Positions 28,233 through 36,599 of a stretch of DNA of 64,000 nucleotides are shown here, one piece after another. Below the pieces are notes generated by a model that was not told the origin of the DNA, did not search any database, and saw nothing but the letters and a program-made list of their open reading frames with translations. The stretch is from Microbacterium sp. (lineage in GTDB: Bacteria; Actinomycetota; Actinomycetes; Actinomycetales; Microbacteriaceae), in assembly GCF_031180975.1 (NCBI RefSeq), contig NZ_JAPSLI010000006.1:179379-243378 (forward strand). The letters are read 5' to 3'. The first letter of the stretch is position 1, and every line of letters begins with the position of its first letter. A program made the position numbers and the translations under genes.

Positions 28233-29102
28233 TCAGGCGTGCGCGCGCACCACGCGCGCGACCTCCTCGCGTCCGGCGTCGTCCGGCTCGGCGATCGCCA
28301 TCCGGCAGTGCGCGTCGGTGACGCCGAGCACCCGGTAGCCCTCCTTCATGCGCGCCATGTCGCCGCCGATCAGCGCGACGACCTCGTCGACGGCATCCTG
28401 AGCCGCGGCGACGGCGGTGGCGTCGCCCGAGCGAGCCGCGTCCGCGAGCGCGCGGAACGGCTTCGGCGTCACCGCCGAGACCCCCGACACCACGCCCTGG
28501 GCACCCACCCGGACGGCGGCGACCAGGTCACGGTCGGCGCCGGTGTACAGGTCGAAGTCCTCGGGCACCACCGCGCGGTAGGCGGCGAGGTCGTCCAGGC
28601 TGAGCTCGCTGACCTTGGCGCCCACCACGTTCGGCAGCTCGGCGAGGCGCGCGAGCAGCTCGGGTGAGACGGGGTTGCCGCTGCGCGCCGGGTAGACGTA
28701 CACGTACAGGCGCCCGTCGCCGACGGCATCCGACACCTGACGGAAGTAGTCGAACACCGCATCGTCGGTCGAGCGGAGGTAGTACGGGGTGAGCGCGGCG
28801 AACTCGCGCACCCCGAGGGCGCGAGCGACGCCGACCAGCCGCACCGCTTCGAACGCGCTGGGACGGCCGACGTGCACGATGACGCGCATCCGGTCGGCAA
28901 GCTCCTCCATGGCCGCAGACACGAGCGCGGTGAACTCGTCGACGTCGACCGCGGGAAACTCTCCGGTCGTGCCCAGCACGAACGCCCCCTCGTTGCCGGA
29001 CTGACCGACGTAGCGGAAGATCGCGCGCGACCCCTCCGGATCGAGCGATCCGTCGCGGTGGAACGCGGTGGGGATCGCGGTGAGGATGTCGTAGCGGGTC
29101 AC
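28233..29102 (-). CDS. DapA/NanA-family class I aldolase or dehydratase
   Basis: A 289-residue TIM-barrel lyase of the dihydrodipicolinate synthase/N-acetylneuraminate lyase family. The pyruvate-binding GTTGEF is at 44-49, the catalytic tyrosine is in YVYVYPA (133-139) and the Schiff-base lysine is K163 in VGAKVSEL. Its GTG overlaps the transporter tctA stop (GTGA), so it is the last gene of the tripartite transporter operon. Such enzymes cleave or dehydrate 2-keto-3-deoxy sugar acids, which fits a carboxylate importer better than lysine synthesis. The exact substrate is open. Confidence 0.88.
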   Translation of the reverse strand: MTRYDILTAIPTAFHRDGSLDPEGSRAIFRYVGQSGNEGAFVLGTTGEFPAVDVDEFTALVSAAMEELADRMRVIVHVGRPSAFEAVRLVGVARALGVREFAALTPYYLRSTDDAVFDYFRQVSDAVGDGRLYVYVYPARSGNPVSPELLARLAELPNVVGAKVSELSLDDLAAYRAVVPEDFDLYTGADRDLVAAVRVGAQGVVSGVSAVTPKPFRALADAARSGDATAVAAAQDAVDEVVALIGGDMARMKEGYRVLGVTDAHCRMAIAEPDDAGREEVARVVRAHA

Positions 29103-30748
29103 TTCTCGTTCTCCTTCTTGGCGCGGCGCCGGCGGCGCGGCATGGTGTCGTCGGGGTTGCGGACGGTCGAGGTCAGCAGATCCGGTTGAGCGGCGAGCTC
29201 GTCGCGAGCGGCGGCGAGCTGCGCGATGCTGGCGGTGTCGAGCACCGAGTCCTCGAGCGAGGCCCGCTGCGCCCGCGGCTTCCGCGCGGCGCGGACGGCC
29301 GGCATCACGATGGACAGCACCGCCAGCAGGATCAACGCGATGGCGATCGGGCTGACCACCTCGAAGAACGGCCGCGTCGGCAGGATCGCGAGGGTCCGCG
29401 CCAGGTTCTCCTCGGCCAGCGGCCCGAGCAGCAGGCCCAGCACCACGGGGCCGGCCGGCACCTGCATCCGCTTCAGCAGCACGCCGATCACGCCGAACAC
29501 GAGCATCGTGATCACGGTCGACAGGCTGTTCGAGGTGGCGTAGGTGCCGATGATGCAGAAGATGAGGATGCCGCTCCACAGGTATGGCTGCGGCACGTCG
29601 AGCAGTTTCACCATGCCCTTCATCCGCACCAGGCTGAGCGCCAGCGACAGCAGCGTCGCGATGAGCATGATGCCGGCGATCGAGACGACGAGCTCCGGCC
29701 GGTTCGAGAACAGCGTCGGCCCGGGCGTGATGCCCCAGATGATCATCGACCCGATCATCACCGCCATCACCGAGTCACCGGGGATGCCGAGCGCCATCGT
29801 CGTGGTCAGCGACCCGCCGAGAGTGGCGCTGGATGCGGTGTCGGCGGCGGCCACTCCCTCGATCGAGCCCTTTCCGAACAGCTCGGGGTGCTTCGACACC
29901 TTGCGCGCCCGCTCCCAGCCGATCAGGCCGGCGATGTCGCCCCCGGCGGCGGGGATGAGGCCGACGCCGAGGCCGACGGCGCCGCCGACGGCGGTGGCCC
30001 TGCCGCCCTGACGCAGTTCCGACCCGTTCGGCCACCAACGCCCCAGGCTGGAGATGGGGCGGGTCCGCGACGCGCGGTGCGTGAGCAGCTGATCGAACAG
30101 TTCGGCGATGCCGAACAGCCCGATGATCACGGCGATGAAGTTGACACCCTCGACCAGTTCGAGGAAGCCGAACGTGAAGCGCTGGTCGGCGGTCGCCTGG
30201 TAGGTCCCGACCGTGCCGAGCATGAGTCCGAACAGACCGGCCAGGATGCCCTTCAACATCGACTTCGACGAGATGCCGATCATGATCGCGATGCCGAAGA
30301 CGACCAGCGCGAACAGCTCGGGCGACTTGAAGTAGTCGCGGGCGAAGCTGGCGATCGGCACCGCCGCCACCGAGAACAGCACGAGGGAGGCGAGGATGCC
30401 GACGGCCGACACGATCGCCGAGATGGTGAGCGCGAGGCCCGCCCTGCCCTGCTTGGCCATCGGATAGCCGTCGAGGGTGGTGGCGATGGATGCCGGAGTG
30501 CCCGGCGTGTTGATCAAGATGGACGGCACCCGGTCGCCGAAGTTCGCCGCGACGTAGATCGTGAGCAGCACGGCCAGGCCCTGTACCGGCTCCAGCGTCA
30601 TGGTGAAGCCGGCGGCGAGCGCCACCGCCATGGTCGCGGTGATGCCGGGGAACGCGCCCACCATGAAGCCGAGCACGAGCCCGACGCCCATGTACAGCAG
30701 GATCGACAGGTCGAGCAGGGACTGAATGCCCTCGACGAACGGGTTCAC
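29099..30748 (-). CDS. tctA: Tripartite tricarboxylate transporter, large membrane subunit
   Basis: A 549-residue TctA-type subunit with about 11-12 membrane spans. Characteristic segments are VGLVLGFMVGAFPGITATMAVALAAGFT near the start, ILINTPGTPASIATTLDGYPMAKQG, IPAAGGDIAG and TMALGIPGDSVMAVMIGSM. It forms the channel of the three-part carboxylate importer with the small TctB subunit and the TctC receptor. GTG at 30748 overlaps the tctB stop (GTGA). The hydrophilic C-terminus of about 70 residues is rich in Arg/Lys (PRRRRRAKKENEK) and longer than usual. Confidence 0.92.
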   Translation of the reverse strand: MNPFVEGIQSLLDLSILLYMGVGLVLGFMVGAFPGITATMAVALAAGFTMTLEPVQGLAVLLTIYVAANFGDRVPSILINTPGTPASIATTLDGYPMAKQGRAGLALTISAIVSAVGILASLVLFSVAAVPIASFARDYFKSPELFALVVFGIAIMIGISSKSMLKGILAGLFGLMLGTVGTYQATADQRFTFGFLELVEGVNFIAVIIGLFGIAELFDQLLTHRASRTRPISSLGRWWPNGSELRQGGRATAVGGAVGLGVGLIPAAGGDIAGLIGWERARKVSKHPELFGKGSIEGVAAADTASSATLGGSLTTTMALGIPGDSVMAVMIGSMIIWGITPGPTLFSNRPELVVSIAGIMLIATLLSLALSLVRMKGMVKLLDVPQPYLWSGILIFCIIGTYATSNSLSTVITMLVFGVIGVLLKRMQVPAGPVVLGLLLGPLAEENLARTLAILPTRPFFEVVSPIAIALILLAVLSIVMPAVRAARKPRAQRASLEDSVLDTASIAQLAAARDELAAQPDLLTSTVRNPDDTMPRRRRRAKKENEK

Positions 30749-31263
30749 AGCGGGATCCTCAGGAGCATGCCGAACACGACGTAGACGAACGCGGTGACCA
30801 CCACCGAATAGACGATCAGGCTCGGCCAGCGGCGGTGCCCGTAGACGAGCATCAGGGCTGCCATCAGCAGCCCGGCCGCGATCGGGAAGATCTCGATCCG
30901 GTAGCCGACCAGGATCACCGCGCCGAGCGACCACAGCGCGATGAACGCCACGGTGGTCGCGAGAGTGGCGGCCACCCGCGCGAGGCCTCCGGGCTGGATG
31001 CGCTCGACATCCTCGCGCTCCGGCGCCGGGCGCGTGACGGCGATCACGAGCAGCAGCACGGCGACCGTCACTGCCGAGACCCCCAGCACCATCGGCCAGA
31101 ACCGGGCGTCGATCTGCCCGGCCGCGGCCTCACGGCGCAGCGGGATCTGCGTGGCCAGCACGAGGTAGCCCGCGGCGACCGCCAGGGCAATGGCCGCGAA
31201 CGCGATCTCCAGGGGGCGGGATGCCGCCGCCCCCTGGTACTCGTCGTGGACGGCGTCGGCCAT
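30745..31263 (-). CDS. tctB: Tripartite tricarboxylate transporter, small membrane subunit
   Basis: A 172-residue TctB-type protein with four hydrophobic segments, as expected for this poorly conserved subunit. It begins MADAVHDEYQG. The ATG at 31263 overlaps the tctC stop (ATGA) and its own stop overlaps tctA. Identification rests on size, topology and position between tctC and tctA. A longer in-frame start at 31317 would intrude into tctC and was not used. Confidence 0.88.
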   Translation of the reverse strand: MADAVHDEYQGAAASRPLEIAFAAIALAVAAGYLVLATQIPLRREAAAGQIDARFWPMVLGVSAVTVAVLLLVIAVTRPAPEREDVERIQPGGLARVAATLATTVAFIALWSLGAVILVGYRIEIFPIAAGLLMAALMLVYGHRRWPSLIVYSVVVTAFVYVVFGMLLRIPL

Positions 31264-32228
31264 CAGCCCAGCAGGTCCTGGAACAGCGTGAACTGCTCGT
31301 CGACGTACTCGGTCCACTCCTCGGAGTCTCGGTAGACGATCAGGTTCCCGGCGTCCTCCTGGAACTTCTGGTACCCCTCCGACTCGACGGCCTCCTTGAT
31401 CGCGGACTCGAGCGTGTCGTGCACGTCCTCCGGCAGGCCCTGGGGCGCGTAGATGCCGCCCCAGCCGCCGAACTCGACCTTCTCGCCGACGGCCTCCTCG
31501 ACGGTCGGGACGTCCTCGGCGTCCGGGTGGCGCTCGTCGTGCATGACGGCGAGGATGCGCACCGCCTCGCCCTGTGCGAGCGCCTCGCCCAGTCCCGAGA
31601 CCGCGGCGACGGTCTCGCCGGATGCCGCGGCCGAGACGGCCGTGGCGCCGCCGTCGTACGGCACGGGGGTGAACTGCGCGCCCGTGGCTTCACCGAGGCC
31701 GAGCGTCGCCGCCTCCCAGATCGAGCCGGCACCGGAGTTGGCGACCGTGACCGCGCCTGTCTCGGCCTTGGCGATGAGGTCCTCGAGCGATTCGATGCCG
31801 CTGTTCGCCCCGACGGTGATGACACCCGGGGCGAGCATGATCTGGCCCAGCAGGTCGTAGTTCTCGGGCAGGACGTTCGCATCCTGCGTGGTGTTGAGCA
31901 TGGCGATCTCGACGGGTGCGAAGCCGATGACGTATCCGTCCGGCTTCTGCGAGCCGACGTACTCCATCGCGAGGGCACCGGCGGCGCCGGGCATGTTCTC
32001 GGGGATGACGCTGACGTCGAGGATCTTCTCCAGCTCGGTCGCGAGTGCCCGCGAGGACAGGTCGGAACCACCGCCGGGGTTGGCCTGGATGATGAGGCGG
32101 ATGTCCTTCTCGGGGTAGCTCGACGCGGCCTCCCCCTCCTCCACCTTGGTGCAGCCGGCCAGGACGACGACGGTTGCGGCGACGGCCGCCAGCGCTGCGG
32201 CGGCTCGGGTCTTGCGGATGCGGGGCAT
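31263..32228 (-). CDS. tctC: Tripartite tricarboxylate transporter, receptor lipoprotein
   Basis: A 321-residue TctC/Bug-type receptor. The signal peptide ends with lipobox LAGC (C26), and the mature domain starts SYPEKDIRLIIQANPGGGSDLSSRAL, the classic carboxylate-binding opening with a GG(G)SD loop. It would capture a di- or tricarboxylate, or a sugar acid, outside the cell. GAGGAG lies 8 nt before the ATG at 32228. Extension upstream to 32315 would run through the operator palindrome and was rejected. It is the first gene of the transporter operon. Confidence 0.92.
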   Translation of the reverse strand: MPRIRKTRAAAALAAVAATVVVLAGCTKVEEGEAASSYPEKDIRLIIQANPGGGSDLSSRALATELEKILDVSVIPENMPGAAGALAMEYVGSQKPDGYVIGFAPVEIAMLNTTQDANVLPENYDLLGQIMLAPGVITVGANSGIESLEDLIAKAETGAVTVANSGAGSIWEAATLGLGEATGAQFTPVPYDGGATAVSAAASGETVAAVSGLGEALAQGEAVRILAVMHDERHPDAEDVPTVEEAVGEKVEFGGWGGIYAPQGLPEDVHDTLESAIKEAVESEGYQKFQEDAGNLIVYRDSEEWTEYVDEQFTLFQDLLG

Positions 32229-32280
32229 CGTTGCTCCTCGGTGCGTGGGCCGACCGGGTTGTCGACGCGCCCGAGCGTAG

Positions 32281-32308
32281 CAGTGTCGACTGTTAACAGT
32301 CAACACTG
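32281..32308. promoter_or_regulatory. 28-bp palindromic operator before tctC
   Basis: A near-perfect palindrome (13 of 14 pairs match) centred on TTAA, with half-site CAGTGTCGACTGTT. It lies 53 bp upstream of tctC. Its core TGTCGACTGTT-ACAG recurs before the GntR gene at 33018, so both are probably bound by that regulator. Confidence 0.85.
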
Positions 32309-32342
32309 AGGCCACACAGATGGCCGGACGATGGCGCCCGGC

Positions 32343-33008
32343 TCAGCGCGGCCGGTGCTCCAGTTCGCTCAGCATCCGGTCGCGCGCGCCGTCGAGGTGC
32401 GCGGTGAGCACCTTCGCCGCCTTCGCCGGCGAGCCGCTGCGCATCACGTCGAGCAGCAGAGCGTGATCGGAGGCGGATTCGTGCAGGTCCTCGTCGTGGT
32501 TGATGGTCACCTCGAGCAGGGCCGAGAACGTGGGGAGGTACTGCCGCCACACCCCCTCCAGACGGGGGTGGTCGGCGAGCGCGTAGATCTGGGTGTGGAA
32601 CTCGAGGTCGGCGGTGACGAAGGCGGGGTGGTCACCGGCATCCGCCGCCTCCGCCATCGTCTCGACCGCACGGGTGATCGCCTCCCAGCGCGCCGGATCC
32701 TTCTCGCGGATCGCGCGGCTCAGGGCGAGCTGCTCGAGCGCCCCGCGCAGGCTGTACAGCTGGTCGACGTCATCCTTGCTGAGCCCCACGACGTAGATGC
32801 CGCGCGGGCGGTGCACCTCGACGAGCTTCTCGAAGTTGAGCTGCGTGATCGCGTCACGGATCGGTCCGCGGCTGACCGCGAACTCCTCGGCGAGACCCTC
32901 CTCGGTGATGCGTTCGCCCGGTGAGAGTTCCCCGTGCACGATCCGCCGGCGCAGCACCCTGGTCACCTGCGCGCCGAGCGACTCTCCGCGCTTCACGTCC
33001 TCCGACAC
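32343..33008 (-). CDS. GntR/FCD-family transcriptional regulator
   Basis: A 221-residue regulator with a GntR winged helix (residues 9-75, including ERITEEGLAEEFAVSRGPIRDAI) and an all-helical FCD effector domain. The FCD metal/acid-binding residues are visible around DLEFHTQIY and ESASDHALLLD. The start is GTG at 33008, with GGGAGG 4-5 nt upstream. It is encoded just upstream of the tct operon on the same strand. Both its own promoter and the tctC promoter carry the same palindrome, which implies autoregulation and control of the transporter, probably relieved by the transported carboxylate. Confidence 0.9.
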   Translation of the reverse strand: MSEDVKRGESLGAQVTRVLRRRIVHGELSPGERITEEGLAEEFAVSRGPIRDAITQLNFEKLVEVHRPRGIYVVGLSKDDVDQLYSLRGALEQLALSRAIREKDPARWEAITRAVETMAEAADAGDHPAFVTADLEFHTQIYALADHPRLEGVWRQYLPTFSALLEVTINHDEDLHESASDHALLLDVMRSGSPAKAAKVLTAHLDGARDRMLSELEHRPR

Positions 33009-33017
33009 GCGCCCTCC

Positions 33018-33038
33018 CTCTGTCGACTGTTGACAGAG
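33018..33038. promoter_or_regulatory. Palindromic operator before the GntR/FCD gene
   Basis: CTCTGTC and GACAGAG form 7-bp arms around a 7-bp spacer, 10 bp upstream of the GTG start. TGTCGACTGTT-ACAG inside it matches the palindrome at 32281-32308. Confidence 0.8.
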
Positions 33039-33059
33039 TACAGGGCGCGTGCCGAGGTG

Positions 33060-34418
33060 CTACTTCGTCGCCTTCTCGTACGCCCGCATCGCGGCATCCT
33101 GAGCGTCGGAGAGCGCCTCTTCCGGCGTCTTGTCGCCCAGCAGCGCGGCGGTGATCGCGTTGTTCAGCTCGTTCTGGATCTCCTGCCCGGCCGGCGAGGA
33201 ACCGAACGATTGCCCGTACTCGACCACCTCGTAGTACGTCGAGATCACCTGGTCGAACCCGGCGTTGCCGCTCTCGACGACCCACTCGTCGCGGATCGCC
33301 TTGTCGGACTCCGGCGAACCGGTGAACAGGCCGGTGTTGACGCCGCCGTCGGCCTTCCGCGTCTCGGCGCGGGCCTCCCCGGCCGCCATCCACGCGTCGT
33401 CCGATGTCAGGTGCACCATCCAGGCGCACGCGGCCGCGGGGTTCTTCGCCCCCACCGGGATGACGAACGCCGTGCCCGACGCCACCGAGAACGGTTCACC
33501 GTCTGCGTTGCGGAACGGCACGGCCTCGAGGTCGAGCTGGTCCATGTACGGCGACAGCACGTTCGGGTACCACTGCGCGTTCACCTGCGCCCCGACCTGC
33601 CCGGCGACGAACTGGTTGTTCTCGCCGAAGGTGTCGAACGAGTCGGTGAAGCTCTTCACCGCGGCGAAGCCGCCCTGCGCGTCGGTGATCTTCTTCAGCA
33701 TCTCGATGCCGGCGATGTTGCTCTCGTCGTCCAGCGTGGGCGCGCCCTTGTCGTCGTTCAGCTGCCCGCCCATGCCGAGAATCCACAGTCCGCCCTGCCC
33801 GGTGGCAACCGGGTCGAATCCCAACCGCGTGGGCACGCCGCCCGACTCCTGGTACATCTTGCCGATCGCCTCGAGCAGCACGCCGGGCTTCGAGGTGTCG
33901 ATCTGGTCGGCGGTGACGCCGGCCTCGTTCATCACCTTCTTGTTCAGCAGGATCGCCGGCGGCTGGTAGAACTGCGGCACCGCCCAGATGGCGTCCTCGT
34001 AGGCGACGTCGTCCACCACGAACGGGTACCAGTGCTCGCGCGGCTCCACGTCGTGCGCGGCGAAGCACTCGTCCAGCGGCAGGATGAGATCCTGCGCCGC
34101 GTACGTGGTGACGTATCGCCGATCCATCTGCACCACGTCGGGCACGTCGCCGCTGGCGAGGCGGGTGGTGAACTTCTGCGCGTCGAACGCAGTGGCGTCG
34201 AGGTCGATCTCCACGCCGTCCAGCTGCTCGGCGGCGTAGTCGAGCCGGGACTGGCCGACGTCGTCGGCGTTCTCGAAGCCCCACGCCTTGAGCGTGCCGG
34301 TCGGGTCGGCACCGAAGTCGGCCCCCTCGGCCTGCTCCTCGGCACCTCCTCCGCCACAGCCTGCCAGCACCACGACGGATGCCGTCAGCGCGGCGATCCC
34401 CAGAATGCGCGTGCGCAT
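33060..34418 (-). CDS. Carbohydrate ABC importer binding lipoprotein (SBP family 1)
   Basis: A 452-residue extracytoplasmic sugar-binding protein. The signal peptide ends at lipobox LAGC (C21), then a Gly-rich linker. The mature protein has the family-1 pattern: GVEIDLDATAFDAQKFTTRLASGDVPDVVQMDR, WAVPQFYQPPAILLNKKVM, and ASGTAFVIPVGAKNPAAACAWMVHL. I chose MRTRILG at 34418 (AAGGGG upstream) over a frame from 34469. It is the third gene after two permease genes. No ATPase is encoded nearby, so a shared MsiK-type ATPase elsewhere is expected. Confidence 0.92.
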   Translation of the reverse strand: MRTRILGIAALTASVVVLAGCGGGGAEEQAEGADFGADPTGTLKAWGFENADDVGQSRLDYAAEQLDGVEIDLDATAFDAQKFTTRLASGDVPDVVQMDRRYVTTYAAQDLILPLDECFAAHDVEPREHWYPFVVDDVAYEDAIWAVPQFYQPPAILLNKKVMNEAGVTADQIDTSKPGVLLEAIGKMYQESGGVPTRLGFDPVATGQGGLWILGMGGQLNDDKGAPTLDDESNIAGIEMLKKITDAQGGFAAVKSFTDSFDTFGENNQFVAGQVGAQVNAQWYPNVLSPYMDQLDLEAVPFRNADGEPFSVASGTAFVIPVGAKNPAAACAWMVHLTSDDAWMAAGEARAETRKADGGVNTGLFTGSPESDKAIRDEWVVESGNAGFDQVISTYYEVVEYGQSFGSSPAGQEIQNELNNAITAALLGDKTPEEALSDAQDAAMRAYEKATK

Positions 34419-34440
34419 GTCATTCCCCTTTCGTTCCCAC

Positions 34441-35397
34441 TCATCCCTTGCGACCCTGCGTCGCGACACCCTCGATGAAGTACCTCTGCCCGAAGGCGAA
34501 GAGGATGAGCATCGGGAGCGTGACGACGAGGGACGCGACCATGACGTACTGATAGTCGCCGTGTCCGCCCGCGGTCGGGCTGTATTTGGTCATCGCGTAC
34601 GCGATGCCCAGCGGTGCGGTGAACTCGTCCACCGAACCGGCGTTCAGGTAGATCAGCGCGGCCTGAAGGTTGTTCCAGCTGGCCTGGAACTCGAACAGGA
34701 ACACGATGATGAATGACGGGATCGACAGGGGCATGGCGATGCGCCAGAACAGCCCCCAGTAGCCCGCGCCGTCCAGTCGAGCGGCCTCGAACAGCTCCCG
34801 CGGCAGCCCGAGGAAGAACTGCCGTTGCAGGAAGATGTAGAACGCGGAGCCGAACAGGTTCATCCCCCACAGCGGCACCCAGGTGCCGAGGAACCCGGTC
34901 TGTTTCCAGATCAGGTAGATCGGGATCATGGTGACCGCGCCCGGCAGCATCATCGTGGCCAGCACCAGCCCGAACAGCAGCTTCCGGCCCGGGAAGCGGA
35001 AGTACGCGAAGCCGAAGGCGACGATCGAACTCGAGATCGACACGGCGGTCGCGGCGAGCAGCGCGATGGCGATGCTGTTCCACATCCAGCTCATCAGCGG
35101 CAGCTGGTTCCACACCTCGACGTAGTTCTCGGGCATGACGGTCTTCGGGATCAGCGCGTTGTCGAAGACCTCGCCGCGCGGCTTGAGGCTCGCGGCGATC
35201 AACCAGACCAGGGGGTAGAGGAAGACCAGCGTGAAGCCGATGAGCACCCCGGTCAGCAGGACGCGTGAGAGCAGGCTCTTCGGCTGGGAGATGCGGCGCC
35301 GCCACTTCGAGCGCCCGGGCAGCGTGGTGGCGGTGACCGTTTCGGGGCCCTGGTCGGGTTCGCCCGTGCGCGGAACCATCCGCAGCGAGGAGGCCAT
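34441..35397 (-). CDS. Carbohydrate ABC importer permease (MalG type)
   Basis: A 318-residue permease with six predicted spans after a hydrophilic N-terminus of about 45 residues. The EAA loop FEAARLDGAGYWGLFWRIAMPLS marks the ATPase docking site. The end RYFIEGVATQGRKG is typical of MalG-like subunits. The ATG overlaps the stop of the MalF-type gene (ATGA). The partner binding protein is encoded 22 nt downstream. Confidence 0.92.
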   Translation of the reverse strand: MASSLRMVPRTGEPDQGPETVTATTLPGRSKWRRRISQPKSLLSRVLLTGVLIGFTLVFLYPLVWLIAASLKPRGEVFDNALIPKTVMPENYVEVWNQLPLMSWMWNSIAIALLAATAVSISSSIVAFGFAYFRFPGRKLLFGLVLATMMLPGAVTMIPIYLIWKQTGFLGTWVPLWGMNLFGSAFYIFLQRQFFLGLPRELFEAARLDGAGYWGLFWRIAMPLSIPSFIIVFLFEFQASWNNLQAALIYLNAGSVDEFTAPLGIAYAMTKYSPTAGGHGDYQYVMVASLVVTLPMLILFAFGQRYFIEGVATQGRKG

Positions 35398-36341
35398 CAG
35401 CGCTCCCCCTCGTAGTACACGAAGCGGTTGCCGAACTTCACCTGAATGACCGTGACGATCATGATGATCACGAACAGCAGCCAGGCCATGGCCGCGGCGA
35501 AGCCGAAGTCGAACTGGCGGAACGCCTGCTGGAACAGGTAGATCGCGTAGAACAGCGACGCCTCCGGCGACGAGTTGCTCTGATCCCGCCAGAACAGGAT
35601 GAACGCCTGGTCGAACACCTGGAACGCCGCGATCGACAGCACGATGACGTTGAAGAACATCGCGCCCGAGATCATCGGCAGCGTGATCGCGAAGAAGCGC
35701 CGCACAGGCCCCGCACCGTCGAGCGCGGCCACCTCGTACAGCTCGGCCGGCACGTTCTTCAGCGCAGCGAGGAAGATCACCATGGTGCCGGCGACCGTCC
35801 AGAGGGTCATGATCACGATGCTCGGCTTGACCCAGGCGGGGTCGACGAGCCACTGCGGCCCCTCGATGCCGAACAGGCGCAGGAACTGATTGACGGCACC
35901 GTTGTTGCCGTTCAACAGCAGGAAGAACATCGCCGCCGTGGCGACCGGCGGCGTCATCTTCGGCAGGTAGTACACCGTGCGGAAGAAGCCGGCACCTCGG
36001 CCGACCCGGTTGAGCAGCATCGCCAGCACGAGTGCGAACACGATCTCCAACGGCACCGCGAGCACCGCGTAGAACAGTGTGTTGCCGAGCGAGACCGCCA
36101 CTCGCGGATCCTCGAAGAGCCGCGCGTAGTTGTCGACGCCGGTCGGCCGGGCCGTGTTGGTGGCGAGGTTGTAGTCGCCGAACGAGATGTACAGGCTGTA
36201 GACCATCGCGCCGGCGGTGAAGACGAGGAACCCGATGATCCATGGGGAGATGAACAGGTAGCCGGCGATCGCCTCGCGCCGGTCGTAGCGGTCGCGCCCT
36301 GGAGCACGAGTCCTCTCCATGGTCCTCTTGGTCCCCGCCAC
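35397..36341 (-). CDS. Carbohydrate ABC importer permease (MalF type)
   Basis: A 314-residue permease, first gene of the importer operon. Six spans are apparent, starting with AIAGYLFISPWIIGFLVFTAGAMVYSLYISF, and the EAA loop is YEVAALDGAGPVRRFFAITLPM. I kept the GTG at 36341, which has AGGGGGG 7 nt upstream; the ATG seven codons later has a poorly spaced site. It is divergent from the Stealth-family gene. No regulator gene for the operon is adjacent. Confidence 0.9.
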   Translation of the reverse strand: MAGTKRTMERTRAPGRDRYDRREAIAGYLFISPWIIGFLVFTAGAMVYSLYISFGDYNLATNTARPTGVDNYARLFEDPRVAVSLGNTLFYAVLAVPLEIVFALVLAMLLNRVGRGAGFFRTVYYLPKMTPPVATAAMFFLLLNGNNGAVNQFLRLFGIEGPQWLVDPAWVKPSIVIMTLWTVAGTMVIFLAALKNVPAELYEVAALDGAGPVRRFFAITLPMISGAMFFNVIVLSIAAFQVFDQAFILFWRDQSNSSPEASLFYAIYLFQQAFRQFDFGFAAAMAWLLFVIIMIVTVIQVKFGNRFVYYEGER

Positions 36342-36599
36342 TGCACACCCCCCTGTCCGGCCGTGCCCTCATCCTCGGGTCGGGGTGTGAGAGACGACGA
36401 GGCCCTTGCCCAAGTGAGGGCAGTTGTGCAAGCCCCCTGCCTTCTGATGGCCGTTCGATAAGATCGATTCACGCGCTTCTCGGCGTTTCCGCAGCCGAGC
36501 GCCCGCATTCTGAGCACGGTCACCGTCGATTCGGCGACGCCGATCGACACCTCTCAGCGACCCTCCGACCGTGTCTCGCCCGACACGTGAAGGAGGACG
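36342..36599. promoter_or_regulatory. Divergent promoter region, sugar importer and Stealth gene
   Basis: A 258-bp spacer without a gene. It contains a repeated TTGCCCAAG/TTGTGCAAG word near 36407-36431, A/T-rich sequence around 36445-36475, and a small hairpin CGTGTC-N6-GACACG (36570-36587) just before the Stealth gene ribosome site. Confidence 0.4.

Noticed and set aside
32229..32315. Upstream start for tctC
   Set aside because: It would translate the operator palindrome and push the signal peptide inward; the ATG at 32228 has a proper ribosome site.
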